5,922 nt of DNA, taken from the NCBI GenBank assembly GCA_015494245.1, contig WGBN01000414.1:1-5922 (forward strand), read 5' to 3'. Within the stretch, counting starts at the first letter, position 1. The number at the start of each line of letters is the position of its first letter. This document shows, in pieces, positions 1-5,894 of the stretch. The stretch is from Saprospiraceae bacterium (lineage in GTDB: Bacteria > Bacteroidota > Bacteroidia > Chitinophagales > Saprospiraceae). The notes under the pieces are model-generated. The model ran no database searches, was not told where the DNA came from, and saw only the letters and a program-made list of their open reading frames with translations. Both the position numbers and the translations under genes were made by a program.

Positions 1-92
1 ATCAAATTTCCTCCCATCAAAAAAATCTATGTTCTCCCCACTTCCCAAAAAATCTCTATTTTGCGGCTTTATTCACCAAAATTACAGATGGT
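1..92 (+). other. Upstream region of the peptide transporter gene
   Basis: This stretch is AT-rich and pyrimidine-rich and holds no gene I can support. TATTTTG at 57-63 comes within one base of the Bacteroidota -7 consensus TAnnTTTG (one spacer base is missing), and no TTG lies at the expected -33 distance, so I do not call a promoter. No Shine-Dalgarno sequence precedes the start at 93, which is normal in this phylum. An overlapping ATG at 88 runs into a stop after one codon, so it cannot start the gene. Confidence 0.5.
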
Positions 93-1619
93 ATGACATT
101 AGATGCACCTGCTCACCAACGGGAATTGTTTGGACATCCCGTTGGTTTATACGTCTTGTTTTTTACGGAATTGTGGGAGCGCTTCAGCTATTACGGCATG
201 AGGGCCATACTGACGCTCTACATCATTGCTGAGGCTACGGGGGACAACCCGGGGCTGGGATGGTCGGAGAAAAATGCCCTGGTGCTTTACGGTTGGTACA
301 CCATGCTGGTGTATGTGGCATCCATTCCCGGGGGCATTTTAGCCGACCGCGTGTTTGGGCAGAAGAGGGCTGTGCTGTACGGCGGTCTGTTGCTATGCTT
401 CGGGCATGGCACGCTGGCCATAGACAACGAAACGGCCTTTTTTACCGGCCTGGCCCTCATCGTGGCCGGCGTGGGTCTGCTCAAGCCCAACATCTCTACC
501 ATGGTGGGAGGCTTGTACAAACAGGGCGATGCCCGCAGGGACAAGGGATTCTCCATCTTTTACATCGGCATCAACGTAGGCGCCATGCTGGCCTCTTTGA
601 TTGTGGGTACGGTAGCTTATGCCTATGGCTGGCATTACGGCTTTGGCCTGGCGGGCATCGGCATGTTGATTGGCCAGATCGTCTATATGGCCGGCCAAAA
701 ATATTTGACGCAAGTCGGAAACAAACCCGAAAAGAAAGAAAGTGGGGAAGAGAGCAGCCTCATAGACCTTTACAAACAGTTGCCCAAGCACAACGTACCG
801 CTGATCTTTACGGGAGCGCTATTGGCTGGCTCTTTATACATACTCTTTGTAAAAAGCCTGCCTTACGGTCTTCTGTTCATCTTCCTCACGGCCATTGCGG
901 CCATGCTGATGATGATCTATCAGGAGTTGGACAAAGTGCAGCGCGATCGCTTTTTGGTGCTGCTCATCTCCTTTATCATCGTCATCATTTTCTGGGGAGC
1001 CTTTGAGCAAGCGGGCGGCTTGATGAACATTTACACGGAGAAATACACCAACCGCGAGGTCATGGGCATCACCATTCCCGCTGCCGTGATGCAGTCCTGG
1101 AACCCGCTGTTCATCATCATCTTTGGCGTACCTGTGGCTGCTTTTTGGCAAAAGCGCAAGATGAAGGGCAAAGAGGCCTCTTCGCTCTTCAAGATGATGG
1201 TGGGGCTGATCATCATGGGCTCGGGCTTTTTGTGGATGCGCGGTGCGGCCCTTCAGTATCAGGAAGTGGGGCAATCGGCTCTGTACTGGCTCATTTTGGC
1301 CTATTTGTTCCACACCATAGGCGAGCTGTGTGCCTCTCCGGTGGCGCTGTCCTTCATCACCAAGCTGGCTCCGGTGAAGTATGCTTCTTTAATGATGGGC
1401 GTTTATTTCGCCGTTACCGGCCTGGGCAACAAGGTCGCCGGCATCATCGGAGAATCCGCTACCGAATACGGCGAGCTGGCGGTCTTTACCGGCATTGCCG
1501 TTTTCTGCATCGCCATGGGCACCCTGCTCTTATTGTTGCTCAAACCCCTCAAGCGCCTCACCCACGGCATTGAGGAAGCAGAGATCGTCGCTCCCCCTCC
1601 CATTGACAACGAACCTTAA
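93..1619 (+). CDS. Proton-coupled oligopeptide transporter, POT/PTR2 family (MFS)
   Basis: This 508-residue inner-membrane protein should import di- and tripeptides driven by the proton gradient. The length is typical of bacterial POT proteins, and hydrophobic segments run through almost all of it. Family hallmarks are in order: the ExxERFxYYG motif at 26-35 (E26, E29, R30, proton and peptide coupling), the first PTR2 signature GGILADRVFGQKR at 80-92, the KPN motif with K131, and the second signature FSIFYIGINVGA at 153-164. E305 in FWGAFEQAGG corresponds to the conserved TM7 glutamate, and E411 in GELCASPVALSF to the TM10 peptide-binding glutamate. A charged loop at about 205-232 separates the two six-helix bundles. 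The ATG at 93 is the first usable start and gives the expected short cytoplasmic N-terminus. All key residues are present, so it looks functional. Substrate range cannot be read from the sequence. It stands alone, convergent with the next gene. Confidence 0.96.
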   Translation: MTLDAPAHQRELFGHPVGLYVLFFTELWERFSYYGMRAILTLYIIAEATGDNPGLGWSEKNALVLYGWYTMLVYVASIPGGILADRVFGQKRAVLYGGLLLCFGHGTLAIDNETAFFTGLALIVAGVGLLKPNISTMVGGLYKQGDARRDKGFSIFYIGINVGAMLASLIVGTVAYAYGWHYGFGLAGIGMLIGQIVYMAGQKYLTQVGNKPEKKESGEESSLIDLYKQLPKHNVPLIFTGALLAGSLYILFVKSLPYGLLFIFLTAIAAMLMMIYQELDKVQRDRFLVLLISFIIVIIFWGAFEQAGGLMNIYTEKYTNREVMGITIPAAVMQSWNPLFIIIFGVPVAAFWQKRKMKGKEASSLFKMMVGLIIMGSGFLWMRGAALQYQEVGQSALYWLILAYLFHTIGELCASPVALSFITKLAPVKYASLMMGVYFAVTGLGNKVAGIIGESATEYGELAVFTGIAVFCIAMGTLLLLLLKPLKRLTHGIEEAEIVAPPPIDNEP

Positions 1620-1623
1620 AAAG

Positions 1624-1657
1624 AAAAGCCTGCTCCCGATGAAGGAGCAGGCTTTTT
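1624..1657. terminator. Bidirectional intrinsic terminator between convergent genes
   Basis: GCCTGCTCC at 1628-1636 pairs perfectly with GGAGCAGGC at 1644-1652 across a 7-nt loop. The four A before and four T after the stem extend it to 13 bp. Five T at 1653-1657 form the plus-strand tail. Read on the minus strand the tail is TTTTCTTTTT, so the same hairpin can terminate the secreted-protein gene. It begins five bases after the transporter stop codon. Confidence 0.92.
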
Positions 1658-1698
1658 GCTTCCAGGCAACTGCAAGAGCAGATGCCCGTGAGCAGAGA

Positions 1699-3486
1699 TT
1701 ACTGAACGATCAGTTTCTGATTCATGACGGATTGTCCGTCCGTAGCGGAGACGATGTAGATGCCTTTCGGCAAATCAGATACGCGCAGTTCCATGCTTCC
1801 CTGCTGTACCTCTGCCGTACTGCTGTGGTAAACTTCCTGTCCGTTCATATCCAGCATCCGCACTTGCAAGACTGCGGGCTCTTTCAGCTCGAAGGAGAGC
1901 AGCGCTACATCCGTAGCCGGATTTGGCGAAAGCCTGAAAGCCTGCTCAAAGAGTTCCTGCTCGGTGGTATTCACTTCGGGCTCGAATTGCAGTATCCAGG
2001 GGAAGCCGGCTGCATCCTCGTACTTATGGCTCCACTCGATGTAGTAAGTGGTGCCGGCCGTAACCGGCATAGCTGGAATGTAGGCCTGTGCGCCACAGGA
2101 ATCGTTGTCGTCGTTGTCGGCTATGAGTATCAGGCCGTCGAAGCCGCATTCGCCGGTGTAAATCCATACGCGGGTATCCTCGGTCGTCAGGCCGCAGGAG
2201 GTAACGCCCATCATGCCATTGCTCGTCGGCGTAAAGGAATACCACTCGGACTGGGAGTAAGGCGTAGGCGTACCAAAGGAACTGGTGCCGATGATGGGGC
2301 CCGTTACGGCAGCATCGCCATTCACCTGGTCCACCATGACGGTATCGTTGGCTTCAACGGGGATGGCCGTTTCGCAGAAGTCGCCGGCTTCGGCATCTCC
2401 GGCGGTGAAGCCCAGCTCGAAATCGAAGCCCGTGCCTTCCCAGCGGTCGTCCCAGCAAATGAGGTAGGTCTCTCCGGCAGTAACCAACACCTCTCTGTAA
2501 GAGGCATAAAGATCGCCGTCCGGAACCATCTCACAGCGGTCGTCATTGATGCCTTCCAAATTCAACTCGGAGCAACCTCCCGAGAATATCCATACACGGG
2601 TGTCAACGCCTGCTCCGCAAGTGGAAAGCGACAAAACGCCATCGTCGGGAGCCGTCCACTCATACCAGGCACCTGCAAAACCGCCGGAACCCACCTGGAA
2701 GCCGGCGCCAAAGCAGGAGACCTCATCTACGGTATAAGTTCCCGCAGTGTCTATGGGTATAGCCATGTAGCAGTACTTGCCGGGAGCAGCCGGAGGAATC
2801 TGCGCAAAGTAAACGTCATCTACCCAAAAGAAGGTGAAGCCATCCAGGTCATAGAAGTCCACAGCTCCGAAGGCCGGCCCCATGCCATTCGTGTCATTAG
2901 ATATCCAGCTCAGGGGCCAGGTATAGATGAAGTTACCGGCGATGAAGAGCGTAACCATGTCATTATCCGTATCAATGACAAAGCGGACATCGAACCATTC
3001 GCCCTGGGGATATTCGAAGAGAAATGGGTTGCCGGCACCCACGAACAAGCCGCCTATACCCGAGGTGTCAAAAAGCACTTCGAGGGCAAATTCCTGGCCC
3101 GGCGTCGTCGTGCGCTGTAAGTTGAAATAGGCATTGGCGCCATCGGCTATCAGCATATTCCAGTTGAGCAGGTACATGCCCGTATCGCGGTCGCCGAGGC
3201 TTAAGATGACGTCTTGCGGGCCGCCACCGGCTGCACCCTGGAAAAAGATGCTCTGCGTACCGGAGGCAGAGGCATTGCTGACCACATTGCCATCTTCAGC
3301 GCCACCTTCATTACCCGACCAGGTAGTCCAGTGATCGGCCTGTGGACCGAGCGCACCGAGGTCATAAGACTCGAAATCGTCGTTAATGATGACTGTAGGA
3401 TTGTCGCAAGTGGGCTGGGCCCCGAGCACGCCGCCATACAAGGCGCATACACTCAAAATCATCAAAAATTGGTACAAATTCTTCAT
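1699..3486 (-). CDS. Secreted multidomain protein with T9SS type A sorting domain
   Basis: This 595-residue protein is probably exported by Sec and then released or anchored at the cell surface by type IX secretion. I chose the ATG at 3486 because it opens a classic signal peptide (MKNLYQFLMILSVCALYGGVLGA, cleavage before Q24); 31 further in-frame codons upstream do not look like a leader. Residues about 30-230 form a beta-rich, concanavalin/LamG-like region starting at DDFESYDLG. Two related domains follow, about 239-360 and 371-503. They share a WYEWTAP/WYSFTP core, a TCG/SCG turn, DTRVWI and a late TAGxTYxIxW motif, and resemble bacterial pre-peptidase C-terminal (PPC) domains. Residues about 513-595 are the sorting domain: FRLSPNPATD, then MNGQEV, then LPKGIYIVS and a short basic/hydrophobic end. 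No catalytic domain is visible, so the role is probably adhesive or carbohydrate/matrix binding (inference). Confidence 0.93.
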   Translation of the reverse strand: MKNLYQFLMILSVCALYGGVLGAQPTCDNPTVIINDDFESYDLGALGPQADHWTTWSGNEGGAEDGNVVSNASASGTQSIFFQGAAGGGPQDVILSLGDRDTGMYLLNWNMLIADGANAYFNLQRTTTPGQEFALEVLFDTSGIGGLFVGAGNPFLFEYPQGEWFDVRFVIDTDNDMVTLFIAGNFIYTWPLSWISNDTNGMGPAFGAVDFYDLDGFTFFWVDDVYFAQIPPAAPGKYCYMAIPIDTAGTYTVDEVSCFGAGFQVGSGGFAGAWYEWTAPDDGVLSLSTCGAGVDTRVWIFSGGCSELNLEGINDDRCEMVPDGDLYASYREVLVTAGETYLICWDDRWEGTGFDFELGFTAGDAEAGDFCETAIPVEANDTVMVDQVNGDAAVTGPIIGTSSFGTPTPYSQSEWYSFTPTSNGMMGVTSCGLTTEDTRVWIYTGECGFDGLILIADNDDNDSCGAQAYIPAMPVTAGTTYYIEWSHKYEDAAGFPWILQFEPEVNTTEQELFEQAFRLSPNPATDVALLSFELKEPAVLQVRMLDMNGQEVYHSSTAEVQQGSMELRVSDLPKGIYIVSATDGQSVMNQKLIVQ

Positions 3487-3596
3487 AGCAGTTGAAGTTT
3501 TGTGAAAAAATAACCAACAACAAAGCATTGCATGGTTGGCAGAAAAAATCGCATTATCATTTCCCGCAAGGGGAAGCATTTACCCGTGAAACTCGA

Positions 3597-3604
3597 CAAA
3601 AATA
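3597..3604 (-). promoter_or_regulatory. Candidate -7 promoter box of the secreted-protein gene
   Basis: The minus strand reads TATTTTTG, a perfect match to the Bacteroidota primary-sigma -7 consensus TAnnTTTG. It lies in the gap between the regulator stop and the secreted-protein start, and would give an untranslated leader of about 100 nt. No TTG sits about 20 bases upstream, so only half of the promoter is supported, and in such AT-rich DNA the match could be chance. Confidence 0.4.
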
Positions 3605-3607
3605 CAC

Positions 3608-3631
3608 AAAAAAATGAATCTGTTGTTCATT
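3608..3631 (-). terminator. Weak terminator-like hairpin after the regulator gene
   Basis: Read on the minus strand, AATGAA (3631-3626) pairs with TTCATT (3618-3613) around a 7-nt loop and is followed by five more T. The hairpin overlaps the regulator's TGA stop. The six-pair AT-rich stem is weak, so it may only reduce, not stop, read-through into the secreted-protein gene. Confidence 0.3.
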
Positions 3632-5351
3632 CGCGCAGTTTTTTAATGGCCTGCACGCGATTCCTGACTTCCAGTTTTTCGTAGATGTTCTTGATGTGAA
3701 ATTTCACGGTATTTACAGAAAGGTAAAGTTTCCCGGCGATCTCTTTGTTGGAATACCCCTTTTCAATGGCCATAAGGATTTCAAATTCGCGCTCGCTGAG
3801 AGGGGTGAGCAGCAGGCTGTTGAGTTCTTCGCGGGAGGAGATGCCCGCCGGAGAGCTTCCTTCCGGAGAAACGGCTGCAGCAGATGCTTTTTTGAGACTT
3901 TGTTGTTGCTGTAATTCTTTAATTTGCGTCAAGAGGCGCATCACCTTGTCCTCCTGCTCTCTCATACTCCAGCGATGCCGCTGTCTAAGCAGATAGATGA
4001 TGCTCAGCAGGGTGATGGTCAGCAGCAAAAGGGTGGTGAATATCCACTTGCGCTGGCTGCGCATTTGTGCCAGCTTTTGCTCTTGCAGCTCAGTTTTCAG
4101 GGACAACTGCTCCAGTTCTTGTTCTTTGCGCTCGACTTCGAGGCGTTTCGTCAGCGACTGCATTTGCAGGCGGCTTTGGCGTTCGGACAAGCTATCCTTA
4201 ATCTCCATGAGTTGCAAAGCCAGCCCGTAGGCCTCTTCATAAGCGCCGATCTTTTTTAAGGATTTCATTTTTGCCCCGACGACCTGCGAGAGCTTCACCA
4301 AATCTTCATTGTCCCTGTGAATGGCTATGGCCCGGTCGAAATAGTCCCTTCCCAGTCCCGTCTGCCCGCGCTGAAAATAGATCGCCCCCAGCACCTTATA
4401 AGCCTCTCCCAGGCCACGCGACTGGACCATCTCGCGCGGATAAGATAAAACCGTATTCAAAAGGGCCTCGCTTTTATCCAAATCGCCCTGGTCGTAGTGG
4501 TAAATCGCCAAATTGATCAGGTAAGCAGTTGCTTTGAGGGAGTCTCCGCCGGCCCGGGCCAGCGAGAGCGCTTTATCCATGAAAAAAAAGGCATCGTCCA
4601 TCTGCCCTGCCTGCTTACAGGCCGTGCTCATATAATTGCAGGCATCCATCAGGGCAGAAGAATCTCCCTGGCTTTCGATGAGTTTCATAGATCGCTCCAG
4701 GAGCTCGATGCCTTCTTCTGTCTTGCCCATATCTACCGCCAAAGAACCTATGGCGCTGAGCGTCTGGGCCATATCCAGGGTATCACCCCGCAGGCAATCG
4801 TAATAATAGGTGGAGTCATAGCAACGTGCAGCCTCATCAAAATAGCCCTGATCGCTGTTGATCAAAGCCAGCATGTACCAGCCGAGGTCTAAATTGTCAA
4901 AATCGTTTATGCCTCTGGCTGTTTCTATGGCCTTTTCGGCAAATGCCCTTGATTCTTGCAGCAGGGAAAGCTCGTAATACGCTATGCTCAAATCATTGTA
5001 CCAACCGACCAAATTGCTCAAAGGAACGTCGGAGGAAACGGACTCGTACATTTTAAGACTTTGCCGGTAAGCATCAATGGCCTGAGGGAAGCTGTCTAAG
5101 CCCAGCAAAGCCCCGCCCCGTGCAGCCAAAGCCAGGCAACTTTGCAGGCGGTTTCCCTCGGCTTTCGCCAAACGCCAATGCTCCTCCGCCAGCGCCAAAG
5201 CCTTCTCCGGATGCTCTTCCACATAGTGCTCTTCCCGGGCCAAAAGCTCTGCGTAACGCCCCGCACTATGCTTCACCTGCCCCTGCAAAACAGAAGGCCG
5301 GCCACAGGCCATCAGACAAAGTAAAATACCACACAACAGTCTGAAAATCAC
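3627..5351 (-). CDS. Membrane-tethered TPR regulator with LuxR-type DNA-binding domain
   Basis: This 574-residue protein looks like a one-component membrane regulator. Residues 5-16 form a hydrophobic export signal. Either lipobox-like LMAC (C16) or the site before Q25 could be the cleavage point. Residues about 33-385 are helical TPR repeats, presumably a periplasmic ligand or protein sensor. A charged coiled coil at about 388-434 leads to a single membrane helix at 436-455, followed by basic RQRHR, which fits a cytoplasmic C-terminus. A Gln-rich linker with a second short coiled coil precedes a LuxR/GerE helix-turn-helix at about 513-574 (LTPLSEREFEIL, GYSNKEIAGKLYLSVNTVKFHI, KLEVRNR). There is no receiver or kinase domain. 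The start is GTG: an in-frame TAA lies five codons upstream, and the next Met (M14) would cut away the export signal. It has its own promoter and lies upstream of, and parallel to, the secreted-protein gene. Targets are unknown; self-control or control of that gene is inference. Confidence 0.92.
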   Translation of the reverse strand: MIFRLLCGILLCLMACGRPSVLQGQVKHSAGRYAELLAREEHYVEEHPEKALALAEEHWRLAKAEGNRLQSCLALAARGGALLGLDSFPQAIDAYRQSLKMYESVSSDVPLSNLVGWYNDLSIAYYELSLLQESRAFAEKAIETARGINDFDNLDLGWYMLALINSDQGYFDEAARCYDSTYYYDCLRGDTLDMAQTLSAIGSLAVDMGKTEEGIELLERSMKLIESQGDSSALMDACNYMSTACKQAGQMDDAFFFMDKALSLARAGGDSLKATAYLINLAIYHYDQGDLDKSEALLNTVLSYPREMVQSRGLGEAYKVLGAIYFQRGQTGLGRDYFDRAIAIHRDNEDLVKLSQVVGAKMKSLKKIGAYEEAYGLALQLMEIKDSLSERQSRLQMQSLTKRLEVERKEQELEQLSLKTELQEQKLAQMRSQRKWIFTTLLLLTITLLSIIYLLRQRHRWSMREQEDKVMRLLTQIKELQQQQSLKKASAAAVSPEGSSPAGISSREELNSLLLTPLSEREFEILMAIEKGYSNKEIAGKLYLSVNTVKFHIKNIYEKLEVRNRVQAIKKLRE

Positions 5352-5470
5352 GTAAAACCGGTTTTATCCCCAAGCCGAAGTAGTTCGGGAAGCCAGGCTT
5401 GCTGATGGGCGGCTTACGCTGCCCAAACCACTTCTCTAAGCACCTACCCCAATGGGTAGTTTTATCATAG
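5352..5470 (-). promoter_or_regulatory. Structured 5' leader of the regulator gene
   Basis: If transcription starts just downstream of the TAGTTTTG box, the mRNA has a leader of about 120 nt. Going toward the start codon it contains CTACCC/GGGTAG with a 4-nt loop (5459-5444), an 8-position stem with one A-C mismatch closed by a GTAA (GNRA-type) tetraloop (5425-5406), CCGAA/TTCGG with a 4-nt loop (5388-5375), and the start-proximal palindrome (5366-5353). No T-tract follows any stem, so it is not a simple attenuator. I do not recognise a known riboswitch. Confidence 0.4.
5353..5366. promoter_or_regulatory. 14-bp perfect palindrome next to the regulator start codon
   Basis: TAAAACCGGTTTTA is a perfect dyad ending one base before the GTG start codon of the regulator gene. 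It could be an operator, or a short hairpin in the mRNA that influences access to a start that has no Shine-Dalgarno sequence. The palindrome is certain; the function is inferred. Confidence 0.5.
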
Positions 5471-5488
5471 AAAGCACAAAACTACCCA
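5444..5488. promoter_or_regulatory. Candidate operator: three GGGTAG half-sites over the regulator promoter
   Basis: TGGGTAGTTTT at 5453-5463 is matched by its exact reverse complement AAAACTACCCA at 5478-5488, an 11-bp perfect inverted repeat with a 14-bp centre. A third half-site, CTACCC at 5444-5449, pairs with the middle one across CAAT. The repeat covers the -7 box and the probable start point of the regulator gene, where a bound protein would block RNA polymerase. The binding protein is unknown; the LuxR-type regulator itself is one candidate. Confidence 0.55.
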
Positions 5489-5507
5489 AAAGCATGAATA
5501 TAAACAA
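5477..5507 (-). promoter_or_regulatory. Promoter of the TPR-LuxR regulator gene
   Basis: On the minus strand, TTG (5507-5505), a 20-bp spacer and TAGTTTTG (5484-5477) match the Bacteroidota consensus TTG-N17-23-TAnnTTTG without a mismatch. It points at the regulator start about 125 bp downstream. It is the best promoter in the window. Confidence 0.75.
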
Positions 5508-5568
5508 GATTGGATGCGCGTTCTTTGTGACATAAACAACGAAACAGCCCTATGCACTCATAGCATCA

Positions 5569-5596
5569 AAAAACTATCCCACGAACATATTTGCAA
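5569..5596 (-). promoter_or_regulatory. Possible second, weaker upstream promoter
   Basis: Minus-strand TTG (5596-5594), a 17-bp spacer and TAGTTTTT (5576-5569) match the consensus except for the last base. The surrounding bases (CATAG, then AAAACTA and CCC on the plus strand) partly resemble the main promoter region about 93 bp away, suggesting a decayed duplicate. The evidence is thin. Confidence 0.22.
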
Positions 5597-5631
5597 AGGC
5601 GTTAACCCCAAATTACGTACGCATTTTCCCC

Positions 5632-5667
5632 GAGCTTCTCCGCCCCCTTGGAGAGGCTCTTTTTTTT
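5632..5667 (+). terminator. Strong plus-strand intrinsic terminator without a visible gene
   Basis: GAGCTTCTCC at 5632-5641 pairs with GGAGAGGCTC at 5650-5659 over ten positions including one G-U, with an 8-nt loop, followed by eight T at 5660-5667. On the minus strand the wobble becomes a mismatch and no T-tract follows, so it acts on plus-strand transcripts only. No plus-strand coding gene precedes it within this window; the nearest gene is antisense. Confidence 0.8.
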
Positions 5668-5668
5668 A

Positions 5669-5682
5669 ATGGAGAATGGAGA
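5669..5682 (+). repeat. Two tandem copies of ATGGAGA
   Basis: ATGGAGA occurs at 5669-5675 and again at 5676-5682, just before the 9-bp tandem repeat. The inverted form TCTCCAT is the last seven bases of the window (5916-5922). Together they bracket the repeat-rich block, which may be coincidence because the window ends there. Confidence 0.5.
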
Positions 5683-5684
5683 TG

Positions 5685-5756
5685 GGTGAAATCGGTGAAA
5701 TCGGTGAAATTGGCTGAATCGGTGAAATCGGTGAAATCGGCTGAATCGGTGAAATC
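5685..5756 (+). repeat. Tandem repeat, eight 9-bp units of GGTGAAATC
   Basis: Eight units in a row: five are exactly GGTGAAATC (units 1, 2, 5, 6, 8), unit 3 ends in T, and units 4 and 7 are GGCTGAATC. The order suggests a larger three-unit period (two GGTGAAAT-type units, then GGCTGAATC). Because the unit is a multiple of three, it stays open in several frames and yields a Phe-His-Arg-rich reading on the minus strand that I regard as an artefact. Slippage is the likely origin. Confidence 0.92.
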
Positions 5757-5770
5757 GGTACACGGGCGCT

Positions 5771-5789
5771 AATCTGTGGCAATCTGTGG
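5771..5789 (+). repeat. Direct repeat AATCTGTGG, two copies
   Basis: AATCTGTGG occurs at 5771-5779 and 5781-5789, giving a 10-bp period. It sits between the 9-bp tandem repeat and the hairpin array and appears to belong to the same repetitive block. Confidence 0.8.
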
Positions 5790-5800
5790 ATGAAACCCTC

Positions 5801-5894
5801 ACGCGATGCGAAGCGAGCGTAAAATCACATTAGAGTGCGAAGCACTCCACATTAGCGCCGCAGGCGCCACATTAGACGCGAAGCGTCCACATTA
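5801..5894. repeat. Array of short hairpins separated by CACATTA
   Basis: Four copies of CACATTA start at 5826, 5848, 5868 and 5888. Between them lie three perfect hairpins with three-base loops: GAGTGC-GAA-GCACTC (5833-5847), GCGCC-GCA-GGCGC (5855-5867) and GACGC-GAA-GCGTC (5875-5887). Before the first linker, ACGC (5801-5804) and GCGT (5817-5820) enclose a similar but imperfect GC-GAA-GC core. Stem sequences differ while pairing is kept, and loop and linker are constant. After the last linker no clear hairpin is visible before the window ends. I do not recognise a named repeat family. Confidence 0.85.

Noticed and set aside
57..63. TATTTTG as promoter of the transporter gene
   Set aside because: It is one base short of TAnnTTTG and lacks a TTG at the proper distance. 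The real promoter may lie before the window.
1495..3120. A 541-codon open frame on the plus strand, antisense to the secreted-protein gene
   Set aside because: It overlaps the end of the transporter gene and the terminator, has no recognisable domain and a low-complexity start, while the minus-strand frame has a signal peptide, coherent domains and a sorting domain. The long antisense frame follows from codon usage of the real gene.
3487..3579. Upstream extension of the secreted-protein gene by 31 codons
   Set aside because: The extension would bury the signal peptide inside the protein. The ATG at 3486 puts the signal sequence at the N-terminus.
3696..4892. Several plus-strand frames of 70-130 codons inside the regulator gene
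   Set aside because: All lie antisense to a gene with clear TPR, membrane and LuxR-type HTH features, and none shows a recognisable family.
5375..5400. CCGAA/TTCGG and AAGCC/GGCTT dyads as a terminator
   Set aside because: No T-tract follows on either strand, and they lie in the probable leader of the regulator gene rather than behind a gene.
5602..5802. A 66-codon minus-strand frame rich in Phe-His-Arg
   Set aside because: Most of it is a translation of the 9-bp tandem repeat, and its 3' part crosses the intrinsic terminator. It has no start signal or known motif.
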